Shown: piece after piece, positions 9,168-19,675 of the stretch
Numbering within the stretch: the stretch's first letter is position 1
Layout of the letters: every line of letters starts with the position of its first letter
Source of the DNA: Selaginella moellendorffii
Lineage: Eukaryota > Streptophyta > Lycopodiopsida > Selaginellales > Selaginellaceae
DNA: 64,000 nt
Direction of reading: 5' to 3'
Assembly: GCF_000143415.4 (NCBI RefSeq)
Contig: NW_003314299.1
Coordinates: 532,980 to 596,979, forward strand
The notes under the pieces: model-generated
What the model was told of the DNA's origin: nothing
The model's input: only the letters and a program-made list of their open reading frames with translations
Database searches by the model: none
Program-made: the position numbers and the translations under genes

Positions 9168-10440
9168 TGTAGCACACGTGGTTTTTACCTTTTATCTTAT
9201 GGTGATTTACCATAAGATAACACCACAAATCAGAACCTAAACCCTCCTTATGCCACGTGTCATATGCCATGTGTCACATGCCACATGTCCATAGGACAGT
9301 GGTGTGGAACCCAAGGTTCAAGGCCTTGGGCCATTGAACAAAGGAACGGTGCCAAACTCCTAAGCATGGAGTTAAGGAGTGATGGAACTGGACCATGGAG
9401 CAACTCCTGAGCATACAGCCCAAGAAGCGAAAGGACAGGAGCCCGAAGCAACTTGGAACAGTCCTAGAGTATATAACATCCCAATGCCAGACTCCATTTG
9501 GCTCCGTTTTGTATGCTAGTCTTGGCGCTATTTTGGCATACTGGTGGCCTAACACAAGGACATAGCTAGCATGGAATGAAACTTGGGCTTAGACCCAGGC
9601 CGGACGCAGAACAAAGACACGCACGTAAGCAGGAGCTAAACTATGCCTCAGGTTGGTTGGCCATGCCCAATGTACCCACTATCTCTGTTATACATTTGGA
9701 ACCCCCCCCCCCCCCCCCTTGGGCTTTCACCCCAAGCCTCCCTTAGTATCAGAAGTTAATCTCTAGAACAAGCTCAAAACTTACTAAATATGGAATGTCC
9801 TTAGATTGCGAATTTGGACACGGGACAAACACTATTGTGTTTAACACAATCTCTACATTCTGTAGATATGCCAAATGAGCAAATCTAGACACTTTCATAA
9901 ATAACATTTGGGACCGAAATGAGACTAACACAAAGAACATGATAGTGAGGGTGTTTGAGAGACATGGTAAGCTATCATCCAGCGATATAGAGGAACTAAT
10001 TTCAATACGCAAGGGTTCTTGTCAAGTGAGTGCAAGATAGAGCAAAAGAGAATTAACAAGCCAGGCCAAGTATGTTTGGCTAAATAGACACTTAGGAATT
10101 CCTTCCTTACATTCATCTGGCCAAGTATAGATGCAAAGTCCAGTTTACTAACACTTGAACAAAAGGGACTAATAAAGGGGTCTAGTAATACCAACTTCCT
10201 GCAATCGTGGCAGTAAGGAAAGAGTGTCCATAAAGACTGGCCAACAGATAACTTTCGATACCTGAAGTCACATTCGCGACAAATGGGATCCCTTAGATTT
10301 CCATACCACTCCATAAATGGAACCAAGTGGGCTTTCCTGTAGCTAGCCATCAGGAAGAACGAGGTCAAAATAGTTCCCGACTCTTCTAGTGCTTGCGTCC
10401 TTGTACTTGTAAGTGACGCCAACATAAGCGCCATGCTAGG
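9168..10440 (-). mobile_element. 5' LTR, minus orientation, of an inverted LTR pair
   Basis: This arm is homologous to 7480-8558 in inverse orientation and ends ACA at 9168 next to a primer-binding site. Near its terminus is a 12-bp perfect stem (9192-9203 with 9209-9220, 5-nt loop). At 9252-9291 lies a threefold 13-14-bp repeat of the type ATGCCACGTGTC. The outer boundary near 10440 is only where similarity to the other arm fades; the true LTR start is uncertain. It contains a 169-codon open frame. Confidence 0.7.
9925..10434 (-). CDS. Unidentified 169-codon ORF within the minus-strand LTR arm
   Basis: I do not recognise this protein. It contains two CxxC pairs about 25 residues apart, a possible metal-binding arrangement, and ends in hydrophobic sequence. 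The homologous region of the plus-oriented arm (7560-7960) is interrupted by stops and shifts, so it is not conserved as a protein in both copies. A second short minus frame (9749-10012) overlaps its 3' end. It may be a captured host fragment or chance. No splice signals or start context support expression. Confidence 0.2.
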   Translation of the reverse strand: MALMLASLTSTRTQALEESGTILTSFFLMASYRKAHLVPFMEWYGNLRDPICRECDFRYRKLSVGQSLWTLFPYCHDCRKLVLLDPFISPFCSSVSKLDFASILGQMNVRKEFLSVYLAKHTWPGLLILFCSILHSLDKNPCVLKLVPLYRWMIAYHVSQTPSLSCSLC

Positions 10441-11732
10441 AAGCGATCTATCCGGCTTTGAATTGGAGAGAATCCCAATGTAGGTGCCATGCTTGTTTGA
10501 ATGTAGGTGGTAATTTATATTCTTATTATATTCATCAAAAATTAAATTATTTATAAGGTGAAAGGATTATACTATAAATATTTAGGTATATTTAAAATAT
10601 ACCTTAATCTAGCAGTTTTATGTTTGTAATCAGTGTTTAATACTATATCTTAAATATAGACCAAACCTCTAAAGTTAACTAAAATCTCTCAAAAGGAAAA
10701 AAAAATGTATTATTTGATTTTCTTGTAATACAAGACTCCTATCCCTTTGCCCATATTTACATCTTCTTCTTTCCCACTTTTTTTTTATTATAAATTATTA
10801 AAACAATGAAATAGTTATATTTGTTTAAGCTGCCACTTAGAGGCTATTAATGTTTGATATGGCCATGAGATAACTCACCATTATTTAAGGGATTCTTTTG
10901 ATTTTTAAATTGCAAATATTTGAATTTTTGCTTTGTTCCCACCAAGTTGCAAAAGCTATTGGAAGCAATCCAAAAAAATATTATATTCAAACAAGGCTAT
11001 TGTTCCTAGAATAATCTAATCACACTAGTTGCAAAATTTTTTTAACTTATTTGTAAATTGTAAGTAATCAAAAAGAATAACTTACATAAAAGTTCAAATA
11101 TAAAAGGTAAGAACTCTATTTTTCAATTAGTTAAAAATTTTGGGATATTTAGGGTTAAATATTCTTAGATTTAAATAGTAATAGGTTATATGACTTCTCG
11201 GAAATCTAAACTCTATTGATTAGCTAAGGGAATCATACTATATATTTGATTAACCTTTAGGAAAAGAATGGGGCTCTCAAAATAGTGTTACTTAAGAGAT
11301 GATCAAATATAAAAAGGAAAGGGCTTATGAATAAAAATGTGCATTTTTTTCCAATTGGTTAAATATTTTAGTATATTACAAGGAAATATAAAAAGAAAGA
11401 GTGTATGAATAAAACTGATTAAGGGTATTGGGATATTGAGTCTTGGGATAGCCACCTTTACCACTAACTTTGAGATTTTAAGATATGCTACTGTCTAATA
11501 ATTAGATTAGTTTTGTATTCAAACACTTTTTTAGTATATTCTAGTTTATTCTACTATTTAATTTGGATTGGTCAAATAGGTTAAAATAATACTAAACAAA
11601 AATTTAACAAAACAGTCTCATAATGAGTTTCTATTATTATCATTAAATATTATTTAATCTAGGTATGTTCTTACAACAATCTTAATATTTTGGGTTGGAC
11701 TATGAACAGAAACTCTAACATTCATTTTTATT
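10441..11732. other. AT-rich intergenic DNA, no feature seen
   Basis: About 1.3 kb with very high A+T and scattered homopolymer runs. No ORF, tRNA, LTR terminus or clear terminal inverted repeat was found. It separates the repeat block from the gene-rich remainder. Confidence 0.6.
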
Positions 11733-13480
11733 CAATCCTGCAAAAGCCTTTATGAAGCAAGAGAGATTTACTTGGATCTTAAAAGGAATCATCCACTTGC
11801 TGATGATTCCTTCCTCAGCAACAAACTCATCCAGATGTTTGGCAAATATGGAAGCCCACAAGAGGCACGCCAAATCTTTGATACCATCAAACACAAAGAC
11901 TCCTTTTCGTGGGCTTTCATGTTTCAAGCTTACGCTCAAAACTCCCATCTTAAACATGCAAAAGAGATCTTCGACAAACTGCCGCAAAAGGATGTCTTTG
12001 CATGGACATCCATGCTCTTGGCATATGCCCGAACTGGGCATGTTCTCAATGCCCAAAAAACATTTGATGAGATGCCGCAACACAGCCTTCTCTCATGGAA
12101 TGCAGTCCACGCACACAGCTGGGATCTAAAATATGCCGAAAGGATTATCTCCGGGGTGCCCGAGTATGATCTCGTGTCTTGGAATTCCATTCTAACGGCA
12201 TACGCCCGGAAAGGGCATGAACGGGAAAAATGTGTTTTCGATTCAATGGAGGCTCGTGACCTTGTGTCATGGACGACAATCTTGGTTGCCTTGTCGCAGG
12301 GCGGAGATTTGCACGGAGCAAAGCTTTTGTTTGATGCAATGCCGCAGCACGATCTCGTCGCCTGGACCGCGATGCTTGGCGCGTACGCACTGAACGAGGA
12401 TGTCGATTCGACACAGAGGATTTTCCGCGAGATGCCTGAGATAGATCTCGTTTCGTGCAACACCGTGATGCGATGCTGCGTGATGCTAGACAATCAAAGC
12501 TTATATTTGACTCCATGCCGCAGAGAGCTCTCTCGTCATGGACAACAATGCTCGCTGTTCTTGCCAAGAACAGCCCCGGGGAGGAAACCAAGAGCTTTTT
12601 CTATCAAATGCCGGAGCTTGATCTTACTTCCTGTACGATAATGCTGCTCTGACAACCCTCAGACTTGGATCTTGTGAAGGCCACCTTTGATCAAATGCCG
12701 CAGCGAGACCTGTGCTCTTGGAACTCTGTTCTGTCGGTGTATGCCCAATCAGGGCATTGTGACTTTGCTTTAAGTCTCTTTAACGAGATGCCCGAAATGG
12801 ATATGGTTTCGTGGAACAATATGTTAAATGTGTTTGTTCTAACTAGAAAACTACGTGAAGCTGCTTTACTCTTTCATAGCATGCTAGAACGCAACGTTGT
12901 GACCTGGGATGCTTTAATATCTGCATTTTCCCGAGAAGGCCATATTGTATACGCAAGGAAACTTTTTGATACAGCCCCTGACAGAGACCAAATCTTGTGG
13001 AGCTCCATGATAACTTCCTATGCACAAGTAAGCACCACTGCCAGCAAGGCCTTTCATCTCTTCAACGAAATGCAGGCCGTCGATTCCCCAAACACATCGT
13101 GCTTCGCATCCATCCTGGCCGCAAACAGCCACAAAGGCAGCTTTCAAGCGGGAAAGAGCTTCTTCGCTTCCATGGTTGTGGATCACGCCATTGAGCCCAC
13201 AAGGCAGCACTACAGTTGCATGGTAGATCTCTTGAGCCGAGCCGGCCACCTTCACGACGCCAAAGATCTAATCTTAAGCATGCCGTTCGTTCCCAGTGCT
13301 CTCGAGTGGACGTGCCTTCTCGGAGCATGCAAGAGCCACGAGGATTATAACAATCTTAGACTGGGAGACGATGTAGTGAGATCTGTAATGGACGTAACCG
13401 ACGCAACTCCCAAGACACCCTATGCTTTACTAGCAAACGTCTACACAAGCTCCCAAACAAAAAATCCACACTATATGTGA
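11733..13480 (+). pseudogene. Decayed PLS-type PPR gene
   Basis: Translation shows the N-terminal block shared by the other PPR genes here (SCKSLYEAREIY...FLSNKLIQMFGKYG), then about 15 motifs of the 31-residue SS type and a degenerate C-terminal E-like region. There is no in-frame ATG before the conserved start: a stop lies at 11703 and the first codons are not Met. The frame shifts at about 12480, and an in-frame TGA at 12650-12652 falls inside a motif shortened by about two residues. One motif near 12110 is also internally deleted. With a missing start, a frameshift and a stop, I call it a pseudogene. A repaired upstream exon is possible but not visible. Confidence 0.8.
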
Positions 13481-13520
13481 AATCTAAGGACTTACTCTCT
13501 CCTGTACACATGAAGTCATT

Positions 13521-13745
13521 TTAATCACCTCCGCCACAGCCCCCACAGCCACAGCCTCCGCCACCACCACAGCCTCCTCCACCTTGGCCTCCACCATGAC
13601 CACCACCGGAGCCTCCACTGTGGCCTCCACCATTGTGGCCACCACTAAACATTGCTCCCGCACAATCGGAGCGTCTTCTTGGCTTTCGCCTTTTTGGAGA
13701 TGCAAAGAAACTGAAACACATTTTGGATTGATTGCTTGCTAGCAA
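13521..13745 (-). CDS. Possible small glycine/cysteine-rich protein (74 aa)
   Basis: The frame starts MLASNQSKMCFSFFASPKRR and then becomes a low-complexity tract of GGH, GGS, GGQ and GGC blocks ending in Asp. Similar Gly/His/Cys-rich small proteins exist in plants, but low complexity makes homology weak. No signal peptide is clear. It could be the last exon of a longer minus-strand gene or a chance frame over a GGN repeat. A second Gly-coding tract lies on the opposite strand at 13862-13944. Confidence 0.25.
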   Translation of the reverse strand: MLASNQSKMCFSFFASPKRRKPRRRSDCAGAMFSGGHNGGGHSGGSGGGHGGGQGGGGCGGGGGCGCGGCGGGD

Positions 13746-13861
13746 GGGGGCATAATCTTCTGCTTATACACAGGCTAGAAGGCAATTTGAGACTTTGACT
13801 CAGTGGAAGCCACGAAGAAAGCAATGTAAGCGCGTGGACCTGGAGAAGTTTATGCAATCAG

Positions 13862-13944
13862 GCCACGTGCTGGCACTGGCGGCGGCGGAGGCTGTGGTGG
13901 CGGTGGCGGCGGTGGTGGAGGAGGCGGCGGCGGTGGAGGCTGCT
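13862..13944 (+). repeat. GGN-rich low-complexity tract encoding poly-glycine
   Basis: On the plus strand this reads almost entirely Gly with two Cys and ends GGC*TAA. Upstream in the same frame there is a stop about 30 nt before the tract, so no complete gene is supported. It may be the last exon of an unrecognised gene or a simple repeat. Confidence 0.4.
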
Positions 13945-14287
13945 AAATACTCTGTCTGAGAAATAGCCATGCATATGAATGTTTGTAAATACACATATTC
14001 CTGGGTTTTCCATAACTTCCGCAAATAATACGTACAATTTGTTTGTATTGAACTTGTTTGTGTTTTTTACAGCCAAGGATTGAGCTGGCCACGATCTTAG
14101 CACTGTTAAGTAGAATCTCGTAGAATCTATTCAGCATTTCTATGTACTTCAGGTACTATAGTGATTCAAGTAAAATCCAAAAAAAAGGGAAACATCCACT
14201 TACAATACAACGTTTTGAGCGCTCTTCTCTTGTCTTCTCTCGAGTAAAAGCTTTGATTCTTCTAGCTCTCTCTCGCCTCCTGTTTTC

Positions 14288-16208
14288 TTACGATTCGCGT
14301 CGGGTTCTCCTTTGGCGGGCGCCTTCGCCTTCCTTCTCAATCTCGTTGCCAGCCGCGTCGTCCTCCGCCTTGTCCTTGGAATCGTCCGGGCTGGAGATGT
14401 CTTCCTTCTTGGACTTCTCTACAGTCACCTGCGCAAGACAAACAACCATGAGAGTCCAAAACTCGCGCAGCGCTATTGCTAATTGTACCTTCGTCTTCTT
14501 GGGGGGCGATTTCTTGCCACCAAAAAGAATCTTAAACAGCGTGACCACCAAGAGGAGCGGGATCAAAGCTATGGCGCTCAAAGAAATGGTTGGGAACTTC
14601 TCGGCCTTCTCCAGAAGATCCTGTCACAAGCGAAAAGAAAGTTAGAATACGAGACAAAGTCCATGCTCATGTGTTTTACTTACAAGAATCTTTTCCTTCT
14701 GTGACGCCAAAGCCGGGATGTCGGCAACCTTGCGCAGGTACTCAAACATCTTTGCCTGAAAAAATTCAAGGTCGTCACACACACACACACACAAAAAAAA
14801 AAAAGACAGACAAAAGAGGACAAAGGAAAAGTACCTGGATGCCGTCAGGACTAGGAGTCGCTTCTTCAGTTTTTTGCTTCTCCTTCTCAGCCTCGTACTT
14901 GGGCTTCCATTTCGTCTCCCTGTACTCTGCTGCCACAGCCTCGTCGGTCGCCACCAGGATGTTGTCAAAAAGAATGCCGTCCTGCATCGTCCAGATCTCG
15001 ATCCCTATCGCCGAGATCGGCTCTAGATCCGGCTTGTCCAACTCGAAGTACTCCGGGTTCGGTATTTGCTTCGGAGCCCAGATCCCCTTGTAAGCCGGGT
15101 TGTCGATCATCGGAGGATACCACTTTCCCTTGTAGTCCGGGTTCCTCTTCATGGGCCTCTTCCATTCTCCACACCCAGACGCTTCCTCACACTTTGGGTT
15201 GCTGATCTTCGGGGGCTCCCACTCGCCATCCTCCTCGTCGTCCCAGTCCGCGGGCTTGCTAGCTTCCGGATCGTCAACCTCGTCCGGCTCGTTGTCCAGC
15301 CAGTCATCGGGCTTGACCGCCTCCGCGTCCTCGATCTCCAGTGGAGCGTCCTCGTCCCAATCCTCGGGCTTGGTCGCTTCCGGATCGGGGATCTTCGCCC
15401 GCTCGTCCCAGTCCTCGGGCTTCTTGTCATCGGGATCGGGGATGGTCTTGGGCGGGATCACGGCCGGCTCGAAGTCGCTCGAGAGGAGGTCGACGCTCTT
15501 CTCCTCCTTGCCGTCGACGAGGATCTTGAGCGTGTTGTTCGGGTAGATCACTGCCGTGTAGACGTGAGAGAGCTTGTCAGCCACTGGCGATGGCGGGTAC
15601 TTGAGGTGATGCTCGATGTGCTTGTCGGATTTGGGGCCCTTGTGCTTGTAGATGAAGTGGACCTTGTTGGTGGCGCCACATTTGTCCGGCCCAAACATGA
15701 TCGAGTAGGGGGATTCGTTGCTGAAATCGCCGGGCGTCCATCCAGCCTCTTGCGGGAGAAGGAACTTGAGATAGGCGCCGCCACACTCCAACCCCTTCTG
15801 GAGCCGGACATCGTACTGGAGAACCACGACGTCGTCCTTGAGATCTACCGATTTGGGCAGAGTAGCCGCGATTCCGTGCTTCTTGGCCGGCTCGCTCACA
15901 AGAAGGCCGTAATCCTCGTGACCCTCGCTCTTCTCGTGCTTCCAGTGGCCTGCCAAGAAAATCGGCGCCAATGAGAATTTCTAGCCACGGAATTTCGCGA
16001 TCAAGAACAGACCTTGATAATCGCTGTGGCCAGAAACGGTCCATCGGCTCTCCCAAGAACCATCGAAAGGCTCGTAGAACACCTGCATTCGATCGATCGA
16101 TCCAATCCAGACCTAGAAAGAAAAAGAATCAGGCGCGCTTACCACATCGGCAGCTACCGCGGCCGCCGCGATCGCCAGCAATCCGAGGAACAGCAGCGCC
16201 TTGGCCAT
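14288..16208 (-). CDS. CNX1: Calnexin, ER membrane lectin chaperone
   Basis: Six exons on the minus strand: 16208-16143, 16112-16013, 15949-14835, 14755-14684, 14620-14489, 14428-14288, giving 541 aa, normal for plant calnexin. The protein has a signal peptide (MAKALLFLGLLAIAAAA), the conserved KSEGHEDYGLLVSEPAKK block, and a lectin domain. An acidic Pro-rich P domain at about residues 195-335 has four IPDP..KPEDWD-type motifs followed by NP.YKG.W-type motifs. A single transmembrane segment (LSAIALIPLLLVVTL) follows, then a charged cytosolic tail ending RRTRRES. It binds monoglucosylated N-glycoproteins during folding in the ER. All introns are GT-AG and short. A CA microsatellite lies in the intron near 14780. 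Confidence 0.97.
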
Positions 16209-16516
16209 GACCACGCCGGGACTAGGAACCCTAAACGCTCCTCCAAAGAATGCGCTATAAAGAGTGACTGGGTTTTAGTTTAGGCAGCCAATGGGAGCGC
16301 TCCGATTTCCTTTGGCGCGTGTAGCAGCGAATGGCACGGCGCCACGTCGGACGCCTTGACGTGGCTTTGTCCGGGAGGAAGGCATATTCGCGGAACAACT
16401 CCAAAATGCGATGAAAATATATTTGTGAGTTGGCAGGACGTTCTAGAATTGATGTTTGTGGACCAATTACAAATACAAGCTTTAGAAATACAGACTATGA
16501 TCTCTCCAGATAGAGA

Positions 16517-19286
16517 CTATAGAGACATGATCTCCAGAGCGTCCCTTGTTCTTCCCATAATGTCTAGAGCGGTCGCAGCAATGTGAGCTGCTGTTAATCC
16601 AGCCTCGGTCATTTGATCGTTTGGAGAACCATGGTCGATGTATCGATCGGGAAGAACCAATGGTCGCCACTGCAATCGATCGAAAGAGAGAATGATATGA
16701 GCACAAACTTTACGTCCAAAAGAAAGAACTTGAAAAACTTGCCTTCAAAGTTCCGTCGAGAAGTCCATCCAGAGCCATGAACTGTGCTACGTGAGAGCCA
16801 AATCCTCCGATTGATCCTTCCTCCACCGTGATAAGTACCTCGTGTTCTCTCGCAAGCTGCCGGATCAAGTCGCGGTCCAGTGGCTTGCAAAACCTCGCGT
16901 CTGCGACCGTGGCCGGGAGTCCACAGCTCGCTAGAAGAGCTTGAGCGGCGAGACACGACTGTACCATCGTTCCATAGCCCAGCAGCGCGACTTTAGATCC
17001 TTCGACAAGAATCCTCCCCTTGCCAACCTGTGTGAGGAGCAAAGCTTTGAAAATGGAAAACAAAAATCTCGACTGGTTTCTTACCTCGAGAGGTATGCCT
17101 TTGTTTCCCGGTGGAAGCACCACCCCGATACCATTTCCTCTGGGATAGCGAAAGCAGCTTGGACGATCATCAATAGCAGCGGCGGTGGCGACCATATGGA
17201 AAAGCTCGGCTTCGTCCGACGGCGCCATGACCACCATGTTTGGCAGGCAAGCCATGTAAGTTACGTCAAATGCTCCACAATGTGTCGGACCGTCGGCTCC
17301 AACTAGACCCGCTCTGTCCATGGCAAATCTCACGGGTAGCTTTTGGAGATCAACGTCGTGAACAACCTGAGACAAAGCCGCATCATAAACAAGAAAACAT
17401 CCGTGGCAAAGAAAGAGCTCCTACCTGGTCGTAAGCTCGCTGGAGAAAGGATGAATAGATAGCACAGAATGGCTTTAGGCCTTCGCAGGCAAGCCCCGCA
17501 GCGAAAGTCACGGCATGCTGCTCGGCAATACCGACGTCGAAACATCTATCTGGGAAACGTTTCTGGAACATATTGAGGCCCGTTCCTCCACCCATAGCCG
17601 CGTGTATGGCAATGATCCCATTGTCGACTTCAGCTTCGGCAATCAGGGCCTCTGCAAAGTACGTGGTATAAGCTTGCGTTGCAGTCTTTCCTTTGAATTG
17701 CTTCCCAGTTGCCGGATCGAATTTAACAACACCTGATCAGAAACAAGGAGAGTGTCAAACTCAAGTATTTTGGATGAGATTCACTTTCCATGGTACTTGT
17801 CTGATGCGCGCTCGGCATATGGATAGCCACGACCCTTCTCCGTGACAATGTGAATCAATACCGGACCCGTCGTTCGCGTGTTTTTCACCTCCTTGAGAAT
17901 TGTAACAAGGTCTTCGATGCTGTGGCCATCTACAGGTCCAATGTAGTAAAGTCCCAGCTCCTCGAAAAGAGTAGACCCCGATCCACTTATCATTCCACGC
18001 GCATACTCGTCGACCTTTGCTGCGAGTTCATGCATTTGTCCTCCAAGTTGTTTAGTCACTCCCTGTAATATATATACGAACGTTACTTGTGTATGCATTA
18101 CTAGACGTTAGTACCTTAGCAACTTCACGAAGTTCACGAAGAGGTCTGCTTGACTGTAATTTGCTGAGAGCGCTGCTCAAAGCTCCCACCGGTGGGGCTG
18201 GACCGTCCAAAGTCGCCGTTGGCAGAGAAACTTGCTTGTTATCATTTAGAATAACGATCATATTCGAGTCCAAGTAACCAGCGTTGTTCATGGCCTCGTA
18301 AGCTTGACCCGCCGTCATTGCACCGTCTCCGATCACGGATATCACATGATTCTTGTTTCCCATCAAATCTCGGGCCACAGCCATGCCTGTGACATCAAAG
18401 TTTTGTTAATCGATCAATATCGAACTACGTGATTGAAGAGCTGTTGCCTACCTAAGCCAGCGGATATACTGGTGGAGCTGTGCCCGGCACCAAAGGAGTC
18501 ATACTCGCTCTCTGATCGTTTTGTAAATCCAGAAAGTCCATTAGTCTGCCGCATGGTGTGCATTCTCGATCTTCTTCCTGTAAGAATTTTGTGAGGATAG
18601 GCCTACGACCAACACAGGATTAGCGTGACTTTTTTTTCACAGTGAAGCTTGCGGGAGTCAAACTACCTGATGGCCGACGTCCCAAAGAATCTTATCTTCT
18701 GGCATGTTGAAAACATGGTGAAGAGCAACAGTGAGCTCAATCACTCCAAGACTCGCTCCAAGATGCCCGCCGGTCTTCGAAACAGTGAAGATGATGTCCG
18801 ATCGAAGCTCATCTGCCAATTGTCGCAAATCCTGCAAACAAGAGGAATATTGTTTTGTAGTTTTCTAGCATTTGTCATCTCCATACCTTGGTGCTAAGAT
18901 TTTTCATATGCAAAGGGTAGTTTATAGTGTCGAGCAAAGGCGTGGGAGGCTTCTCCGCGAAATACTCTCCTCCGGGCCCCGTCGACGCTGCTGCTGATGC
19001 TGCCACAGCCAAAAACCTCCGAGCCTACACATCCATCACAAGTAAGAGTTGACCTTGGAGCCGGCCAGAATTTGGTCTGCATTGCTCGCGGCGAGGAGAT
19101 CCTGTCGAAATTTCGATCACGTACCTTGAAAGAAGCGGGCTTGAAGCCCCTGCGCTGGAGATTTGTGTGAGCTTGAGACAGTAGGTATCCGGATTCCGTC
19201 GGCCGGGCCACAAGGCGGCTGCTGTTGGCGCTGCTCGTGCTACATTCCGCTCCTCCTAGCGCCATAGCTGCTGCTGAGGGCGCCAT
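16517..19286 (-). CDS. DXS: 1-deoxy-D-xylulose-5-phosphate synthase, plastid
   Basis: Ten exons: 19286-19125, 19024-18887, 18831-18667, 18602-18452, 18386-18115, 18062-17789, 17732-17425, 17366-17085, 17027-16743, 16669-16517; 729 aa. It condenses pyruvate and glyceraldehyde-3-phosphate to DXP with thiamine diphosphate, the first step of the plastid MEP isoprenoid pathway. Visible are a transit-peptide-like N-terminus, [11 protein letters not shown], the ThDP motif GDGAMTAGQ...N, the transketolase block [18 protein letters not shown], and the C-terminal [16 protein letters not shown]. Intron 6 begins GA instead of GT (17788-17787, GAAAGTG) and must be removed there to keep the invariant DKYHGVVKFDP; intron 9 is GC-AG. 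The ATG at 19286 is used; a second Met is at codon 8. Confidence 0.97.
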
Positions 19287-19511
19287 AGCCGCGCGCGTGA
19301 TGCGCCAAAACCCTCGCCTTCACGGATGCGCCAAAACCCTAGTTGGATTGCATGGAGATCCCGGAAAGAGTCAGTGGAACACCATGCTCTCAGCCACTCA
19401 CTTTTAAGCACATTCTTATTTGCCAATTGAAAAGACAAAGATATGGTTGGACACTTGGCAAATTTTGAAGAATCATATGTCTTCATTGTATATATCAAGG
19501 ATTTTAACAAT

Positions 19512-19585
19512 GCTGGAGTAGCTCAGTTGGTCAGAGCGTGTGGCTGTTAACCACAAGGTCGGAGGTTCGAGCCCTCCTTCTAGCG
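19512..19585 (+). tRNA. tRNA-Asn (GTT)
   Basis: A complete 74-nt cloverleaf: acceptor GCTGGAG pairs with CTTCTAGC-type 3' sequence, D-loop AGCTCAGTTGGTCAGAGC, anticodon arm TGGCTGTTAACCA with anticodon GTT, and T-arm GGAGGTTCGAGCCCTCC. No intron. It lies between the divergent DXS and PPR genes. The sequence matches the plant nuclear tRNA-Asn pattern. Confidence 0.96.
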
Positions 19586-19675
19586 AGGATATAATATCCA
19601 TTTTGGTATTCGAATTCTTTTTTTATTTTTGCGCGCCAATGATTTAAATGTTTGAATTCAAACTGATAAACCCTA

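Noticed and set aside
15066-15974. 302-codon plus-strand frame
   Set aside because: It is antisense to the long calnexin exon, whose coding sense is certain; acidic P-domain repeats keep the opposite frame open.
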